Of a stretch of 64,000 nt of DNA, positions 53,008 to 64,000 are shown one piece after another. The DNA is from Burkholderiales bacterium PBB6 (lineage in GTDB: Bacteria > Pseudomonadota > Gammaproteobacteria > Burkholderiales > Burkholderiaceae_C), in assembly GCA_002255925.1 (NCBI GenBank), contig NKIH01000001.1:806001-870000 (forward strand), read 5' to 3'. Every line of letters begins with the position of its first letter. Position 1 is the stretch's first letter. A program made the translations under genes and the position numbers. The notes beneath the pieces are model-generated. The model did no database searches, was not told the origin of the DNA, and worked only from the letters and a program-made list of their open reading frames with translations.

Positions 53008-53972
53008 ATGCCTCTCCACCTCCGCCGACGTTCCCTGCTCGCCTGCCTGGCGGGGCTCGGCGTGTCTGCCTGCGGGCGGGGCGGATCCACGCCGCTGCGC
53101 TTTGGCGCGCACCCGTGGCCCGGTTACCAGCTGCTGTATCTGGCGCGCGACCAGGGTTACCTGCCGGCGGCCGTGCAGCTGGTTGAAACGCCGTCGTCGT
53201 CTGCCAGCCTGCGTTCGCTGGCCAATGGCACGCTCGACGGTGCCGCGCTCACGCTCGACGAGGTCATCACCGCACGGTCGCGTGGCTTGAACCTGAGGGT
53301 GGTGGCCGTGGTCGACGTGTCGCTCGGGGCCGATGTGGTGCTGGCCCGCGAGGGCATCACCCAGCCCCAGCAACTGCGTGGCCGGCGTGTGGGCGTTGAG
53401 CCCAGCGCCACCGCCGCCGTGATGCTGGATGCCTTTCTGCGCGTCAACGGCATGGATCTCACCGAGCTCAAGCTGGTCGAGCTGACCGTTGATGAACACG
53501 TGGCCGCCTTCCGGTCACGCCGCGTGGACGCCGTGGTGACCTACGCGCCTGCCAGCAACCTGCTGCTGCGCGACGGTGCGGTGCAGCTGTTCTCGAGCGC
53601 CCAGGTGCCCGGCCGCATCGTCGATGTGCTGGCCGTGCACGCCGATCGCCTTGGGGCATGTGCCCCGGGCATTCGCGCGCTGGTCGACGGACATTTCAAG
53701 GCGCTGGCCGGTTGGCGCGCGGACCCTTCTCCGACCTTGGCGGCCATGGCCCAGTCGCTGCACATCGAGCCGGCCGAGCTGGCCACGGTGCTGAAGGAGC
53801 TGGAACTGCCTGACGCGGTGGCCAACCACCGCTGGCTGGCCGCGGACGGTGGTCGCCTGAATGAGAGTGCGCGGACGCTGGCGATGGTCATGCGCAGGGC
53901 CGGGCTGCTGCCTGAGCAGGCCGACGGACCCGACCTGAGCCACTTGGTGGACGACCATTTCCTTCCAGCCAC

Positions 53973-53976
<4 letters not shown>
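53008..53976 (+). CDS. SsuA/THI5-like solute-binding lipoprotein
   Basis: A 322-residue exported binding protein with a lipobox (LLACLAGLGVSAC, Cys near residue 22). The type II periplasmic-binding fold is seen in LRFGAHPWPGYQLLYLARDQ, TLDGAALTLDEVITARSRGL, GRRVGVEPSATAAVMLDAFL and RVDAVVTYAPASNLLLRDGA. The family includes nitrate, taurine, sulfonate and pyrimidine-precursor binders. The gene's stop overlaps the start of the hybrid kinase gene by 4 bases (ATGA), and no ABC permease or ATPase gene follows. It is therefore likely a sensor partner rather than a transporter part. The ligand is unknown. Confidence 0.88.
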
Positions 53977-57164
<3,188 letters not shown>

Positions 57165-57183
57165 GCAGACCAAACAACAGGGT

Positions 57184-57801
57184 TCAGGCGCTGCCCGTCT
57201 GGCGGCGCCACCAGCGCCATCCCAGCAGCACGCCCACGATGAGGGCGTACACCGTGACTTCGGCGAAGTCCTGCTTGCCGGCCTTCATCCAGAGGAAGTG
57301 CAGCAAGGCCACCGGCGCGATCACGTAGGTGACCTTGTGCAGGTCCTTCCAGGCGCGGCCGCCCATGGCCCGGATGGCGGCATTGAAGGAGGTGAGGGCC
57401 AGCGGCAACATCGCCAGCCACGCAGCCGTGCCCACCAGGATGAACGGCCGCTTGATGACGTCCTTCACCAGCGCATCAATGTCCAGCCCCTGATCGAGCC
57501 AGGCGTAGGCCAGCCAGTGCAGGCAGCCGTAGATGAAGGTGGCCACGCCAATGTTGCGGCGCAGGCGGATCAGGCCATGCCAACCTGTCCACTGGCGCAG
57601 CGGCGTGATGGCCAGCGTTAGGCACAGGCCGCGCAGTGTCCAGTCGCCCAGGCTGCGGATCAGCGCCTCAGCGGGGTTGGCGCCGAGCGTGTTCTGCACG
57701 GCGCCCCACAGCAGGCCCAGCGCCGGCAAGGCCAGCAGCAGCCACAGCACGGGCTTGACCGCCGGACGCGCCAGCAGCCGGTTCACCAGCACGGCCTGCA
57801 T
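57184..57801 (-). CDS. msrQ: Heme-binding membrane subunit MsrQ
   Basis: Polytopic b-type heme protein of 205 residues that feeds electrons from the quinone pool or flavin to MsrP. Six hydrophobic helices are visible. Conserved sequences are GDWTLRGLCLTLAITPLRQW, RRNIGVATFIYGCLHWLAY and WKDLHKVTYVIAPVALLHFL, with the heme His in HWLAY, LHKV and LLHF. It follows msrP by one base, so the two are one unit. MsrQ was formerly called YedZ. Confidence 0.95.
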   Translation of the reverse strand: MQAVLVNRLLARPAVKPVLWLLLALPALGLLWGAVQNTLGANPAEALIRSLGDWTLRGLCLTLAITPLRQWTGWHGLIRLRRNIGVATFIYGCLHWLAYAWLDQGLDIDALVKDVIKRPFILVGTAAWLAMLPLALTSFNAAIRAMGGRAWKDLHKVTYVIAPVALLHFLWMKAGKQDFAEVTVYALIVGVLLGWRWWRRQTGSA

Positions 57802-57802
57802 C

Positions 57803-58789
57803 TCAGTAGAACTTCTTCAGGTCCATGCCGGCGTAGAGCTGGCCCACCTGGGCTTCGTAGCCGTTGAACATCAGGGTCGGGCGCTTCTTGGCGAACAGGC
57901 CGTCCTCGCCGATGCGGCGCTCGCTGGCCTGGCTCCAGCGCGGGTGGTCGACCTGCGGATTGACGTTGGAATAGAAGCCGTATTCCTGCACATTGGCGCG
58001 TTCCCAGCTGCTGACAGGCTGCTTGTCGACGAAGCGGATCTTGACGATCGACTTCGCGCTCTTGAAACCGTACTTCCAGGGCGTCACCAGGCGCACCGGT
58101 GCGCCGTTCTGGTTCGGCATCACTTCGCCGTACAGGCCGAAGGCCAGCAGCGTCAGCGGGTGCATGGCTTCGTCCATGCGCAGGCCTTCTACATACGGCC
58201 AGTCGAGCACGCCGGAGCGCACACCGGGCATCTGCGCCTTGTCGGCCAGGGTCACGAACTGCACGAACTTCGCATTGCCGGTGGGCTCGACGCGCTTGAT
58301 CAGCTCGGCCAGCGAGTAGCCGACCCACGGAATCACCATCGACCAGCCTTCGACGCAGCGCATGCGGTAGATACGCTCTTCCATCGGGCTGAGCTTGAGC
58401 AGGTCTTCGATGCCGAAGACGCCGGGCTTGCGCACCTCGCCTTCGACCGTCACCGTCCACGGACGGGTCTTGAGTGAGCCGGCGGTGCGGGCCGGGTCGG
58501 CCTTGTCGGTGCCAAATTCGTAGAAGTTGTTGTAGCCGGTGACGTCGGCATAGGCGGTAGCCTTGTCCATCACCATCGCGCCGGCAACACCGCTCTTGAT
58601 GCCGGGCAGCTTGGCCAGGCGGCCGGGCGGCGTGACCTGGGCCAGGGCGTCGCGGCTGGCCATGGCGGCCAGGCCGCTGCCGGCCAGCGCGGTGCGCTGC
58701 AACCATTCGCGGCGCCCGAGCCACAGCCCCTGCGGGGTGATTTCGGAGGCGACGGGGTGCTTGAAACCGCGGTCTTTGAGCAAGTGCAT
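57803..58789 (-). CDS. msrP: Methionine sulfoxide reductase catalytic subunit MsrP
   Basis: Periplasmic molybdenum-cofactor enzyme that repairs methionine sulfoxide in envelope proteins, 328 residues. The Tat signal has [19 protein letters not shown]. The molybdenum-binding Cys is in [18 protein letters not shown] (Cys145 by my count). [20 protein letters not shown] and [18 protein letters not shown] are typical of the family (formerly YedY). It forms an operon with msrQ and reads in the same direction as the ccsB-resB genes upstream. Confidence 0.96.
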   Translation of the reverse strand: MHLLKDRGFKHPVASEITPQGLWLGRREWLQRTALAGSGLAAMASRDALAQVTPPGRLAKLPGIKSGVAGAMVMDKATAYADVTGYNNFYEFGTDKADPARTAGSLKTRPWTVTVEGEVRKPGVFGIEDLLKLSPMEERIYRMRCVEGWSMVIPWVGYSLAELIKRVEPTGNAKFVQFVTLADKAQMPGVRSGVLDWPYVEGLRMDEAMHPLTLLAFGLYGEVMPNQNGAPVRLVTPWKYGFKSAKSIVKIRFVDKQPVSSWERANVQEYGFYSNVNPQVDHPRWSQASERRIGEDGLFAKKRPTLMFNGYEAQVGQLYAGMDLKKFY

Positions 58790-58943
58790 GGTTGGCTTTC
58801 GGCAAACGTGAGGTCAGTGCACAGTGGTCGTGCGAACAGGCTCAGACCTTACGCGCGGCAGCCAGTTCCGTGTCTTCACCGCCACCAAGACCCCTGATGG
58901 GTGCAGGGCAAGGCGGGCGCGCGCGCCTGGCGCACCCAAGTCG

Positions 58944-59315
58944 TTAGCGGGCCGGGGGCACTTTGCCGTCGGTCGCGGGCAGCATCTGCTGCATGTCCGT
59001 CTCGCTGAACAGGCTGAGCGATTGCAGCGAGCGGCGCTCACGAAAGCCCTTGCGCGAGAACAGCTTGGCTTGCGCCTCGGCCGGCAGATCGGTGATGTTG
59101 ATCAGGTGCTTGCCGATGAGCGTGTCGATGACGTCCTCCAGCACCCGCACGAAGTCGGCGTCGAGCCGCGCGAAGTGGGCCTGGTCGGCATCGGGCTGGT
59201 TCAGGAAGGCCCGCACTTCCGGATGGTGGTCCGGCAGCAGTTCCTGGGCGCCGTCTTCAGCCTGGCGGTGCAGGCTCAGCACGGCGCCGGTGGCATCACG
59301 GCGTACGTAGGGCAT
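58944..59315 (-). CDS. Small conserved protein of the 'tryptophan synthase beta-like' type
   Basis: A 123-residue protein beginning MPYVRRDATGAVLSLHRQAE, a pattern I recognise from betaproteobacterial proteins named tryptophan synthase subunit beta-like. It has no pyridoxal-phosphate motif and is far too short to be TrpB, so that name should be ignored. It contains FARLDADFVRVLEDVIDTLI and INITDLPAEAQAKLFSRKGF, which look helical and soluble. It sits alone between msrP and the ccsB terminator. The function is unknown. Confidence 0.75.
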   Translation of the reverse strand: MPYVRRDATGAVLSLHRQAEDGAQELLPDHHPEVRAFLNQPDADQAHFARLDADFVRVLEDVIDTLIGKHLINITDLPAEAQAKLFSRKGFRERRSLQSLSLFSETDMQQMLPATDGKVPPAR

Positions 59316-59353
59316 GGCGCAATGTACGACGCCGGGGCGCATCCTGAAAAGCA

Positions 59354-59378
59354 CAACAGGCCGTGAAACGGCCTGTTG
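59354..59378. terminator. Terminator between ccsB and the small conserved gene
   Basis: CAACAGGCCG (59354-59363) pairs perfectly with CGGCCTGTTG (59369-59378) around TGAAA. It follows ccsB on the minus strand by about 28 bases; the following bases on that strand are TGCTTTTC. Confidence 0.8.
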
Positions 59379-59405
59379 ATGGTGGAGGGGGCACAAGCCC
59401 GCGGG

Positions 59406-60749
59406 TCAGAGTTCGCCGTAGGAGTGCAGGCCCGACAGGAACATGTTGACGCCCAGGAAGGCGAAGGTGGTGATCACCAGGCCACCCAGTGCCCACCAGG
59501 CCGATGCCGCGCCGCGCAGGCCCTTCATCAGGCGCATGTGCAGCCAGGCTGCGTAGTTCAGCCAGACGATCAGCGCCCAGGTTTCCTTCGGGTCCCAGCT
59601 CCAGTAACCGCCCCAGGCCTCGGCGGCCCAGAAGGCGCCCAGCACTGTTGCGATCGTGAAGAAGGCAAAGCCCACCGCGATGGCCTTGTACATCACGTCA
59701 TCGAGCACCTCGTAGCTGGGCAGGCGCTCGGCGATGCGCACGCGCGCGGCCAGGATGCCGCCCACGATCAGCGCGCTGACGCCGGCATACACCACCCAGT
59801 AGGCGACCGAATTGCTCGCCGACTGGCGAAACACCAGCGGCTCGAAGCACAGCACCATGCCCAGGCCGAACAGCGGCGCGAGCTTCCAGATGCTGCCGGC
59901 GCTGGCATGCAGCTTCACGAGGTAGGCGAAGGCCACCATGGCCGCCAGCGCGAAGGTGCCGTAGCCGATGAAGTTCGCCGGCACATGCAGCTTCATCCAC
60001 CAGCTTTGCAGGGCCGGCACCAGCGGCTGGATCTCCTGGGCTTCACGCGCCACGGTGTACCAGAGCAGGAAGCCGACGGCTGCACTCACCACCAGCATCA
60101 CGAAGGCGCCCAGCGAGCGGATCTTGTAGTGCTGCTCGTAGTACAGGTAGAAGGTGGTGGTCAGCCAGCAGAACAGCACGAAGACTTCGTAGAGGTTGCT
60201 GACCGGGATGTGGCCGATGTCGGCACCGATCTGGTGGCTCTCGAACCAGCGCACCATGGTGCCGGTCAATGCCATGAACACGGCGACCCAGGCCAGGCGC
60301 GACCCCAGCTTCAGCGCAGTGGCGTCTTCATTGCCGGCCTTGGCGAAGAAGCCGATCCAGTAGAAGACGGTGCTCATGAAGAACAGCACGCTCATCCACA
60401 GGATGGCACTCTGGCTGGACAGGAAATACTTCAGCAGGAAGACCTTCTCGCCGGCGGCCAGGTCAGCGCCGAAGTCGTCAGGGGTGCGCAGGTACAGGTT
60501 GATCGCCAGCAGCGTGGCGGCCCCCACGGCCAGCCCCAGCACCCGCAAGGCGCCCCAGAACCAGCCCATCGCGATCAGGCTTGGCACGGCACCGATCAAG
60601 ATGCCTTTTTCATAGCCGTCCATGGCGCCGCCGTAGCGCGAGAAGACATAGCCGGCTCCGCCCAGGATCAGGGCCGCGAACAGCCAGTCGAAAGGCGTGC
60701 GGCCCGACAACAGGCCCGGGCGGCCCAGGGTCAGCGTGGTGGTGCTCAT
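59406..60749 (-). CDS. ccsB: Cytochrome c biogenesis system II protein CcsB (ResC/CcsA-type, WWD)
   Basis: Polytopic membrane protein of 447 residues that carries heme to apocytochrome c in system II. The tryptophan-rich heme-handling domain is seen as EAWGGYWSWDPKETWALIVW. Conserved His residues lie in SWWMKLHVPANFIGYG and NYAAWLHMRL. Naming is confused: this WWD protein is called CcsB in TIGR families but ResC or CcsA elsewhere. It overlaps resB by 4 bases (ATGA), so the two form the biogenesis complex from one message. Confidence 0.94.
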   Translation of the reverse strand: MSTTTLTLGRPGLLSGRTPFDWLFAALILGGAGYVFSRYGGAMDGYEKGILIGAVPSLIAMGWFWGALRVLGLAVGAATLLAINLYLRTPDDFGADLAAGEKVFLLKYFLSSQSAILWMSVLFFMSTVFYWIGFFAKAGNEDATALKLGSRLAWVAVFMALTGTMVRWFESHQIGADIGHIPVSNLYEVFVLFCWLTTTFYLYYEQHYKIRSLGAFVMLVVSAAVGFLLWYTVAREAQEIQPLVPALQSWWMKLHVPANFIGYGTFALAAMVAFAYLVKLHASAGSIWKLAPLFGLGMVLCFEPLVFRQSASNSVAYWVVYAGVSALIVGGILAARVRIAERLPSYEVLDDVMYKAIAVGFAFFTIATVLGAFWAAEAWGGYWSWDPKETWALIVWLNYAAWLHMRLMKGLRGAASAWWALGGLVITTFAFLGVNMFLSGLHSYGEL

Positions 60750-62872
60750 GCGGTTTCTCCGGTCGGGGTGCTGCCTGCCAGCAGTTGCTGGCGCAGCGTC
60801 TCAAATTGGGCGTCGAGGTCGAGGGTGCGGCGCGGCAGCGACATCGCCACCAGGGCGCGCGTGTGGCCGGGCTGTGTCGGGTCGTCGCTCAGCCACACCC
60901 ACAGGCGCCGCTCACGCACATAGAGCATGGCGAACACGCCGATGATCAGCAGCACGGCGCCCAGGTACACCAGCGTCTTGCCGGGCGCGCGGGCCACCTG
61001 GAACACGCTGGCCTGCACCTGGTTGAATTCAGCCAGTTGCAGCATCACCGGGGCGGGGTAGAAGAAGCTGTCGGACAAGGACATCACGGCCTGGGTCATG
61101 AAGGTCTCGGTGGATGGACCCACTTCGAGCGCTTTCAGGCCGGCTTGTTCCCGCGCCAGTTGATTCAGTTCGAACAAACTGCCGTTGAGGATGCGCAGCA
61201 GCACTTCCGACACCCGGGCGCGCTCGGCTTGCGGCACCGTGCTTTCGATGAACTGGCTGAAAGCCACCAGGCCACCGGTCGGGCCCGTGGTGTTCGGCGG
61301 CACTTCGTCGCCGGCGAACAGGGCCAGGGCGCGCTGGCCTGTCACGCGCAGCTGCTCCAGCATTTCCGGCTTGTCAGCCGGTGCGGCCATCGCGGCGTAT
61401 TGGCGGGCGGCCTTGTTGCGCAGCTCGGGGTCGAGCAGGGCCTGGCGCAGGCGTTGCCAGCCGTCCACGTTGCCACGCTCGTCGGCTGGAATGCGCAGAT
61501 AGCGGAAGGGCTCGGATGGGCTGTCGCGCACGCCGGCCAGAAACACCAGCTGCCCGTCCAGCATCAGCGGCGACATGTAGTTGTGGAACTCGCGGGCCTG
61601 CCCGCTGGCATCACGCAGCTTGTAGTTGATGGCCGGGCCGACGTTGCGCAGGGTCTTGGCCTTGTCGCCGCGTGCGCCGCTGCCCAGGTGCTTGTTCAGG
61701 GTGCCGCCGAGGTCGACCTTGCGCACATCCACGGCGTCACTCACCTCGCCGCCCATGTTCTCGACGTTGATGACCTTCAGGCTGGTCACCTCCAGCGTGA
61801 GTTGCTCGTTGCCGTTGCTCAGGCGGGTGTTGTCGCCCACGCGGCTGTCGATGTCGAAGGCCTTGCCGCCGGCACGCATGGGCAGCGCCTGCAGCTTCAC
61901 CTTCGAGCCGCCGTCGTCGAAGCTGCTCTGGTAGATCGCCACGCCGCGGTGGAAGACCGGCTCGTTGACCTTGACGGTGGCGGTCTTCGATTCGCCGGAG
62001 TCGTGGTCGTGGATCACGATCTCGCTGGCGAACAGCTTGGGCATGCCGGTGTCGTAGTAGTCGACCACGAACTTCTTCAACTCGATGTCGAAGGGCAGGT
62101 CTTGCAGCACCACGCCGTCGGGCATGGTCAGCACGGCGGTGCCGGAGCGCGCACCTTCGGGCACCAGCAGGTTGCCGCGGAAGGTCGGGTTGTTCACCGA
62201 CAGGCGGTGCTCGGGCGCGACGTCGCGGATGAAGCCGCCGCCGTCGAAGCTCGTCTTGCCCGCAAACCACATCTGGGCCTTGACGACCAGATCGCCGTCG
62301 AACAAGCCGCCCAGGCAGATCAGCACGATGGCCGAGTGCGCCGCGATGTAGCCGAGCTTGTTGATGCGGCCGGCGCGGGCCGCCACCATCGTGCCGTCTT
62401 CACGCACCTCGGCCTTGGCCTTCCAGCCATGCTGGCCCAGCACGGCCGCCACCTGCGCCAGGGCGCCTGCGCGGTCGAGCGGCAGCACGCCGTCGCCCTT
62501 GTGGTGGAAAGCCTTGAGCGACTGCACCCGCACGTTTTCCTTGAAGGTCTTCAGGTCAGCGAGGATCTTCGGCGTGTTGCGGGCGATGCACAGGCTGGTG
62601 GAGAGCACCAGGAAGGCGAGGATCAGCAGGAACCAGCCCGCGCTGTAGACGTTGTAGAGCTGGAACTTGGCAAAGACTTCCGCCCAGAACGGCCCGAACT
62701 GGTTGATGTAGTTGTTGTAGGGCTCGTTCTGCTTGACCAGGGTGCCGATGACCGAGGCGATGCAGATGATGCTGAGCATCGAGATCGCGAAGCGCATCGA
62801 TGCGAGCAGGTCCAGGACGAGGCGCCAGGGGCGCAGCGGGAGGACAGTGGCGGAGCCGTTCACAGCAGACAT
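60746..62872 (-). CDS. resB: Cytochrome c biogenesis system II protein ResB
   Basis: Membrane protein of 708 residues, the partner of CcsB that keeps the CxxCH thiols reduced for heme attachment. N-terminal helices are SMRFAISMLSIICIASVIGT and FLLILAFLVLSTSLCIARN, and the last helix is LVYLGAVLLIIGVFAMLYVR. The large periplasmic domain contains LPFDIELKKFVVDYYDTGMP and FHRGVAIYQSSFDDGGSKVK. The start ATG at 62872 (MSAVNGSATV) is preferred over an in-frame start at 62920 inside the terminator hairpin. Confidence 0.94.
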   Translation of the reverse strand: MSAVNGSATVLPLRPWRLVLDLLASMRFAISMLSIICIASVIGTLVKQNEPYNNYINQFGPFWAEVFAKFQLYNVYSAGWFLLILAFLVLSTSLCIARNTPKILADLKTFKENVRVQSLKAFHHKGDGVLPLDRAGALAQVAAVLGQHGWKAKAEVREDGTMVAARAGRINKLGYIAAHSAIVLICLGGLFDGDLVVKAQMWFAGKTSFDGGGFIRDVAPEHRLSVNNPTFRGNLLVPEGARSGTAVLTMPDGVVLQDLPFDIELKKFVVDYYDTGMPKLFASEIVIHDHDSGESKTATVKVNEPVFHRGVAIYQSSFDDGGSKVKLQALPMRAGGKAFDIDSRVGDNTRLSNGNEQLTLEVTSLKVINVENMGGEVSDAVDVRKVDLGGTLNKHLGSGARGDKAKTLRNVGPAINYKLRDASGQAREFHNYMSPLMLDGQLVFLAGVRDSPSEPFRYLRIPADERGNVDGWQRLRQALLDPELRNKAARQYAAMAAPADKPEMLEQLRVTGQRALALFAGDEVPPNTTGPTGGLVAFSQFIESTVPQAERARVSEVLLRILNGSLFELNQLAREQAGLKALEVGPSTETFMTQAVMSLSDSFFYPAPVMLQLAEFNQVQASVFQVARAPGKTLVYLGAVLLIIGVFAMLYVRERRLWVWLSDDPTQPGHTRALVAMSLPRRTLDLDAQFETLRQQLLAGSTPTGETA

Positions 62873-62909
62873 CAGGCGATTATCCGGGCGCGGGCGCGCC
62901 AATGAAGAA

Positions 62910-62930
62910 GGGCCGGTCAAAGACCGGCCC
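62910..62930 (-). terminator. Terminator of the cytochrome c4 gene
   Basis: On the minus strand GGGCCGGTC-TTT-GACCGGCCC is a perfect 9-bp stem with a three-base loop followed by TTCTTC. It lies about 50 bases after the c4 stop and before resB. Confidence 0.85.
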
Positions 62931-62979
62931 CGGGTGTGTGCTTAAGGCGGGCATCAGGTGCCCACCCGTGCTGAATGGA

Positions 62980-63612
62980 TCAGCGCAGGCCGGCTGCGTA
63001 GTCGGAGACGGCCTTGATTTCCTTGTCGCTCATCTTCGCGGAGATGGTCATCATCTGGGCGTTGTTGGCGCGGGCGCCTGAGCGGAAGGTGTTCAGCTGG
63101 GTCTCGATGTATTCAGCGTGCTGGCCGCCGATGCGCGGGTACTGGGCGGGCATGCCGGCGCCGTTCGGGCTGTGGCAGCCAGCGCAGGCCGGCACGTTCT
63201 TCTCGGCAATGCCGCCGCGCCAGATCTTCTCGCCCAGCAGGACCGTGTCCTTGTTCTTGGCGGCGCCCGGTTTGGCTTGCTTGCTGGCGTAGAAGGCGGC
63301 GACGTTCTTCATGTCGGCTTCAGACAGCGCAGCGGCCATGCCGTTCATCACGGCGTTGACGCGCTTGCCGGCCTTGAACTCGGCCAGTTGCTTGGCCAGG
63401 TACTCAGGGTGCTGGCCCTGCAGGATCGGGTTGGCGGGCGACCCGCGCGAGCCGTCGGCCGTGTGGCACGCGGCACAGACGTTGGTCGAGATTTCCTGGC
63501 CCTTGGCCAGGTCTGCCTTGGCCGGGGCCGCAGCGCCCTCATTGGCGAAGACGGGAGCCGCGATCAGGGCGGCGAGCACGAAAGACAGCGCGTTGGCAGC
63601 AGGGAACTTCAT
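62980..63612 (-). CDS. Diheme cytochrome c4
   Basis: Periplasmic electron carrier of 210 residues with a signal peptide ([16 protein letters not shown]). Two c-type heme motifs are seen: [11 protein letters not shown] in the first domain and [11 protein letters not shown] in the second. The Met ligands are in [20 protein letters not shown] and [17 protein letters not shown]. These two similar domains are the c4 pattern. It is expected to accept electrons from the bc1 complex or to serve an oxidase. The resB-ccsB genes that mature it follow. Confidence 0.95.
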   Translation of the reverse strand: MKFPAANALSFVLAALIAAPVFANEGAAAPAKADLAKGQEISTNVCAACHTADGSRGSPANPILQGQHPEYLAKQLAEFKAGKRVNAVMNGMAAALSEADMKNVAAFYASKQAKPGAAKNKDTVLLGEKIWRGGIAEKNVPACAGCHSPNGAGMPAQYPRIGGQHAEYIETQLNTFRSGARANNAQMMTISAKMSDKEIKAVSDYAAGLR

Positions 63613-63696
63613 CTCGAAGGGCCTCGGGGTGTAATGTTCTTGTGGGTGATCCGGGAGATTCCCGGGCGACCTAACTCAAGGATTTTACAATGCTCC
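63613..63696. promoter_or_regulatory. Divergent promoter region, cytochrome c4 / engB
   Basis: TACAAT at 63686-63691 is a good -10 box 5 bases before the engB ATG, which would give a leaderless engB message. CCGGGA-GAT-TCCCGG (63651-63665) is a perfect dyad near the middle. No clear -35 box is seen. Confidence 0.45.
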
Positions 63697-64000
63697 ATGA
63701 CCGAATCATCCAGACCCGGCGCTAACGCGCTGTCAGACAGTGCGAAAACTGCCCTTGGCTGGGCACATACCGCCCGTTTTCTGACCACCGCCAGCCAGTT
63801 GGTGCACCTGCCAGAGGGCGACCTCGGCGAGATCGCCTTCGTCGGCCGAAGCAACGCCGGCAAGTCCACCGCGATCAATACCCTGGCGCAGCGTAGGCAA
63901 TTGGCGTTCGCTTCCAAGACACCCGGCCGCACGCAGCACATCAACCTGTTCGCGATGGGTCCGAAGGACGCGCCCGACACCTACCTGGCCGACTTGCCCG
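63697..64000 (+). CDS. engB: Ribosome-biogenesis GTPase EngB/YsxC, cut by window edge
   Basis: Essential GTPase for assembly of the large ribosomal subunit. About 101 residues are visible. The G1 P-loop is [20 protein letters not shown] and the G2/switch I is [12 protein letters not shown], both exact for EngB. The N-terminal leader is longer than in E. coli YihA, which is usual for Burkholderiales. The C-terminus continues beyond base 64000. Confidence 0.95.
   Translation, partial: MTESSRPGANALSDSAKTALGWAHTARFLTTASQLVHLPEGDLGEIAFVGRSNAGKSTAINTLAQRRQLAFASKTPGRTQHINLFAMGPKDAPDTYLADLP

Noticed and set aside
58944-59315. Tryptophan synthase beta subunit
   Set aside because: Only 123 residues with no pyridoxal-phosphate lysine motif. 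The name appears in databases for this family but does not describe it.

Overview
The window is a stretch of high-GC (roughly two-thirds G+C) bacterial chromosome. Its gene content and gene order point to a betaproteobacterium of the order Burkholderiales, probably the Rubrivivax/Leptothrix/Roseateles side. The pointers are tyrS divergent from an M23 peptidase and anmK, the engB / cytochrome c4 / ResB-CcsB series, MsrPQ, several orphan Bug-type receptors, and a T2SS with divergent gspC. This is inference from gene families; no rRNA or other taxonomic marker is present. I see no tRNA, rRNA, insertion sequence, prophage or CRISPR array. The genes are densely packed, mostly in operons with 1-8 base overlaps, and only one gene-free gap slightly exceeds 300 bases.

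Layout. 1-6.1 kb holds anmK (cut by the window edge), a murein peptidase, tyrS, an FKBP isomerase, a PA2778/PA2779-type peptidase pair and dtd. 6.1-7.6 kb holds an orphan Bug receptor and a cupin. 7.6-17.2 kb is an eight-gene minus-strand operon coding for an acyl-CoA ligase, a complete Liv-type ABC importer, a small unknown protein and a PaaK-like protein, with a divergent Crp/Fnr regulator. 17.3-23.6 kb holds a POT peptide transporter, an unknown exported protein, a 5'-nucleotidase, a Lon-like AAA ATPase, an OmpW-like porin and a GDSL lipoprotein. 23.7-35.1 kb is a type II secretion system (gspG-H-I-J-K-L-M-N-D-E-F with divergent gspC). 35.1-40.3 kb holds an unknown secreted protein, a malonate-type unit (Bug receptor, enoyl-CoA hydratase, MatB) and aquaporin Z. 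40.6-44 kb is a DUF1800/DUF1501 pair. 44-47 kb holds an EF-hand protein, an atypical response regulator and an orphan Liv-type binding protein. 47.2-53 kb is a 1913-residue tandem UvrA. 53-57.2 kb is a lipoprotein plus hybrid-kinase operon. 57.2-63.6 kb carries envelope redox and cytochrome c genes (msrQ, msrP, ccsB, resB, cytochrome c4). engB is cut by the right edge.

How the parts fit. The liv operon probably imports an organic acid and activates it as a CoA thioester under control of the Crp/Fnr protein. Two perfect dyads lie in the shared promoter region and are plausible operators. The T2SS and the exported proteins (GDSL lipoprotein, DUF1800/DUF1501) suggest an organism that degrades polymers outside the cell, but the link is inferred only from proximity. 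The msrPQ/ccs/c4 block is an envelope redox module.

I found no proven new system. The most interesting leads are: the solute-binding lipoprotein co-encoded with a hybrid kinase; the tandem UvrA with one damaged zinc module; the response regulator that has lost nearly all receiver residues and gained a loop in its DNA-binding domain, beside an EF-hand protein; and the PaaK-like protein without a normal ATP-binding loop in the liv operon.
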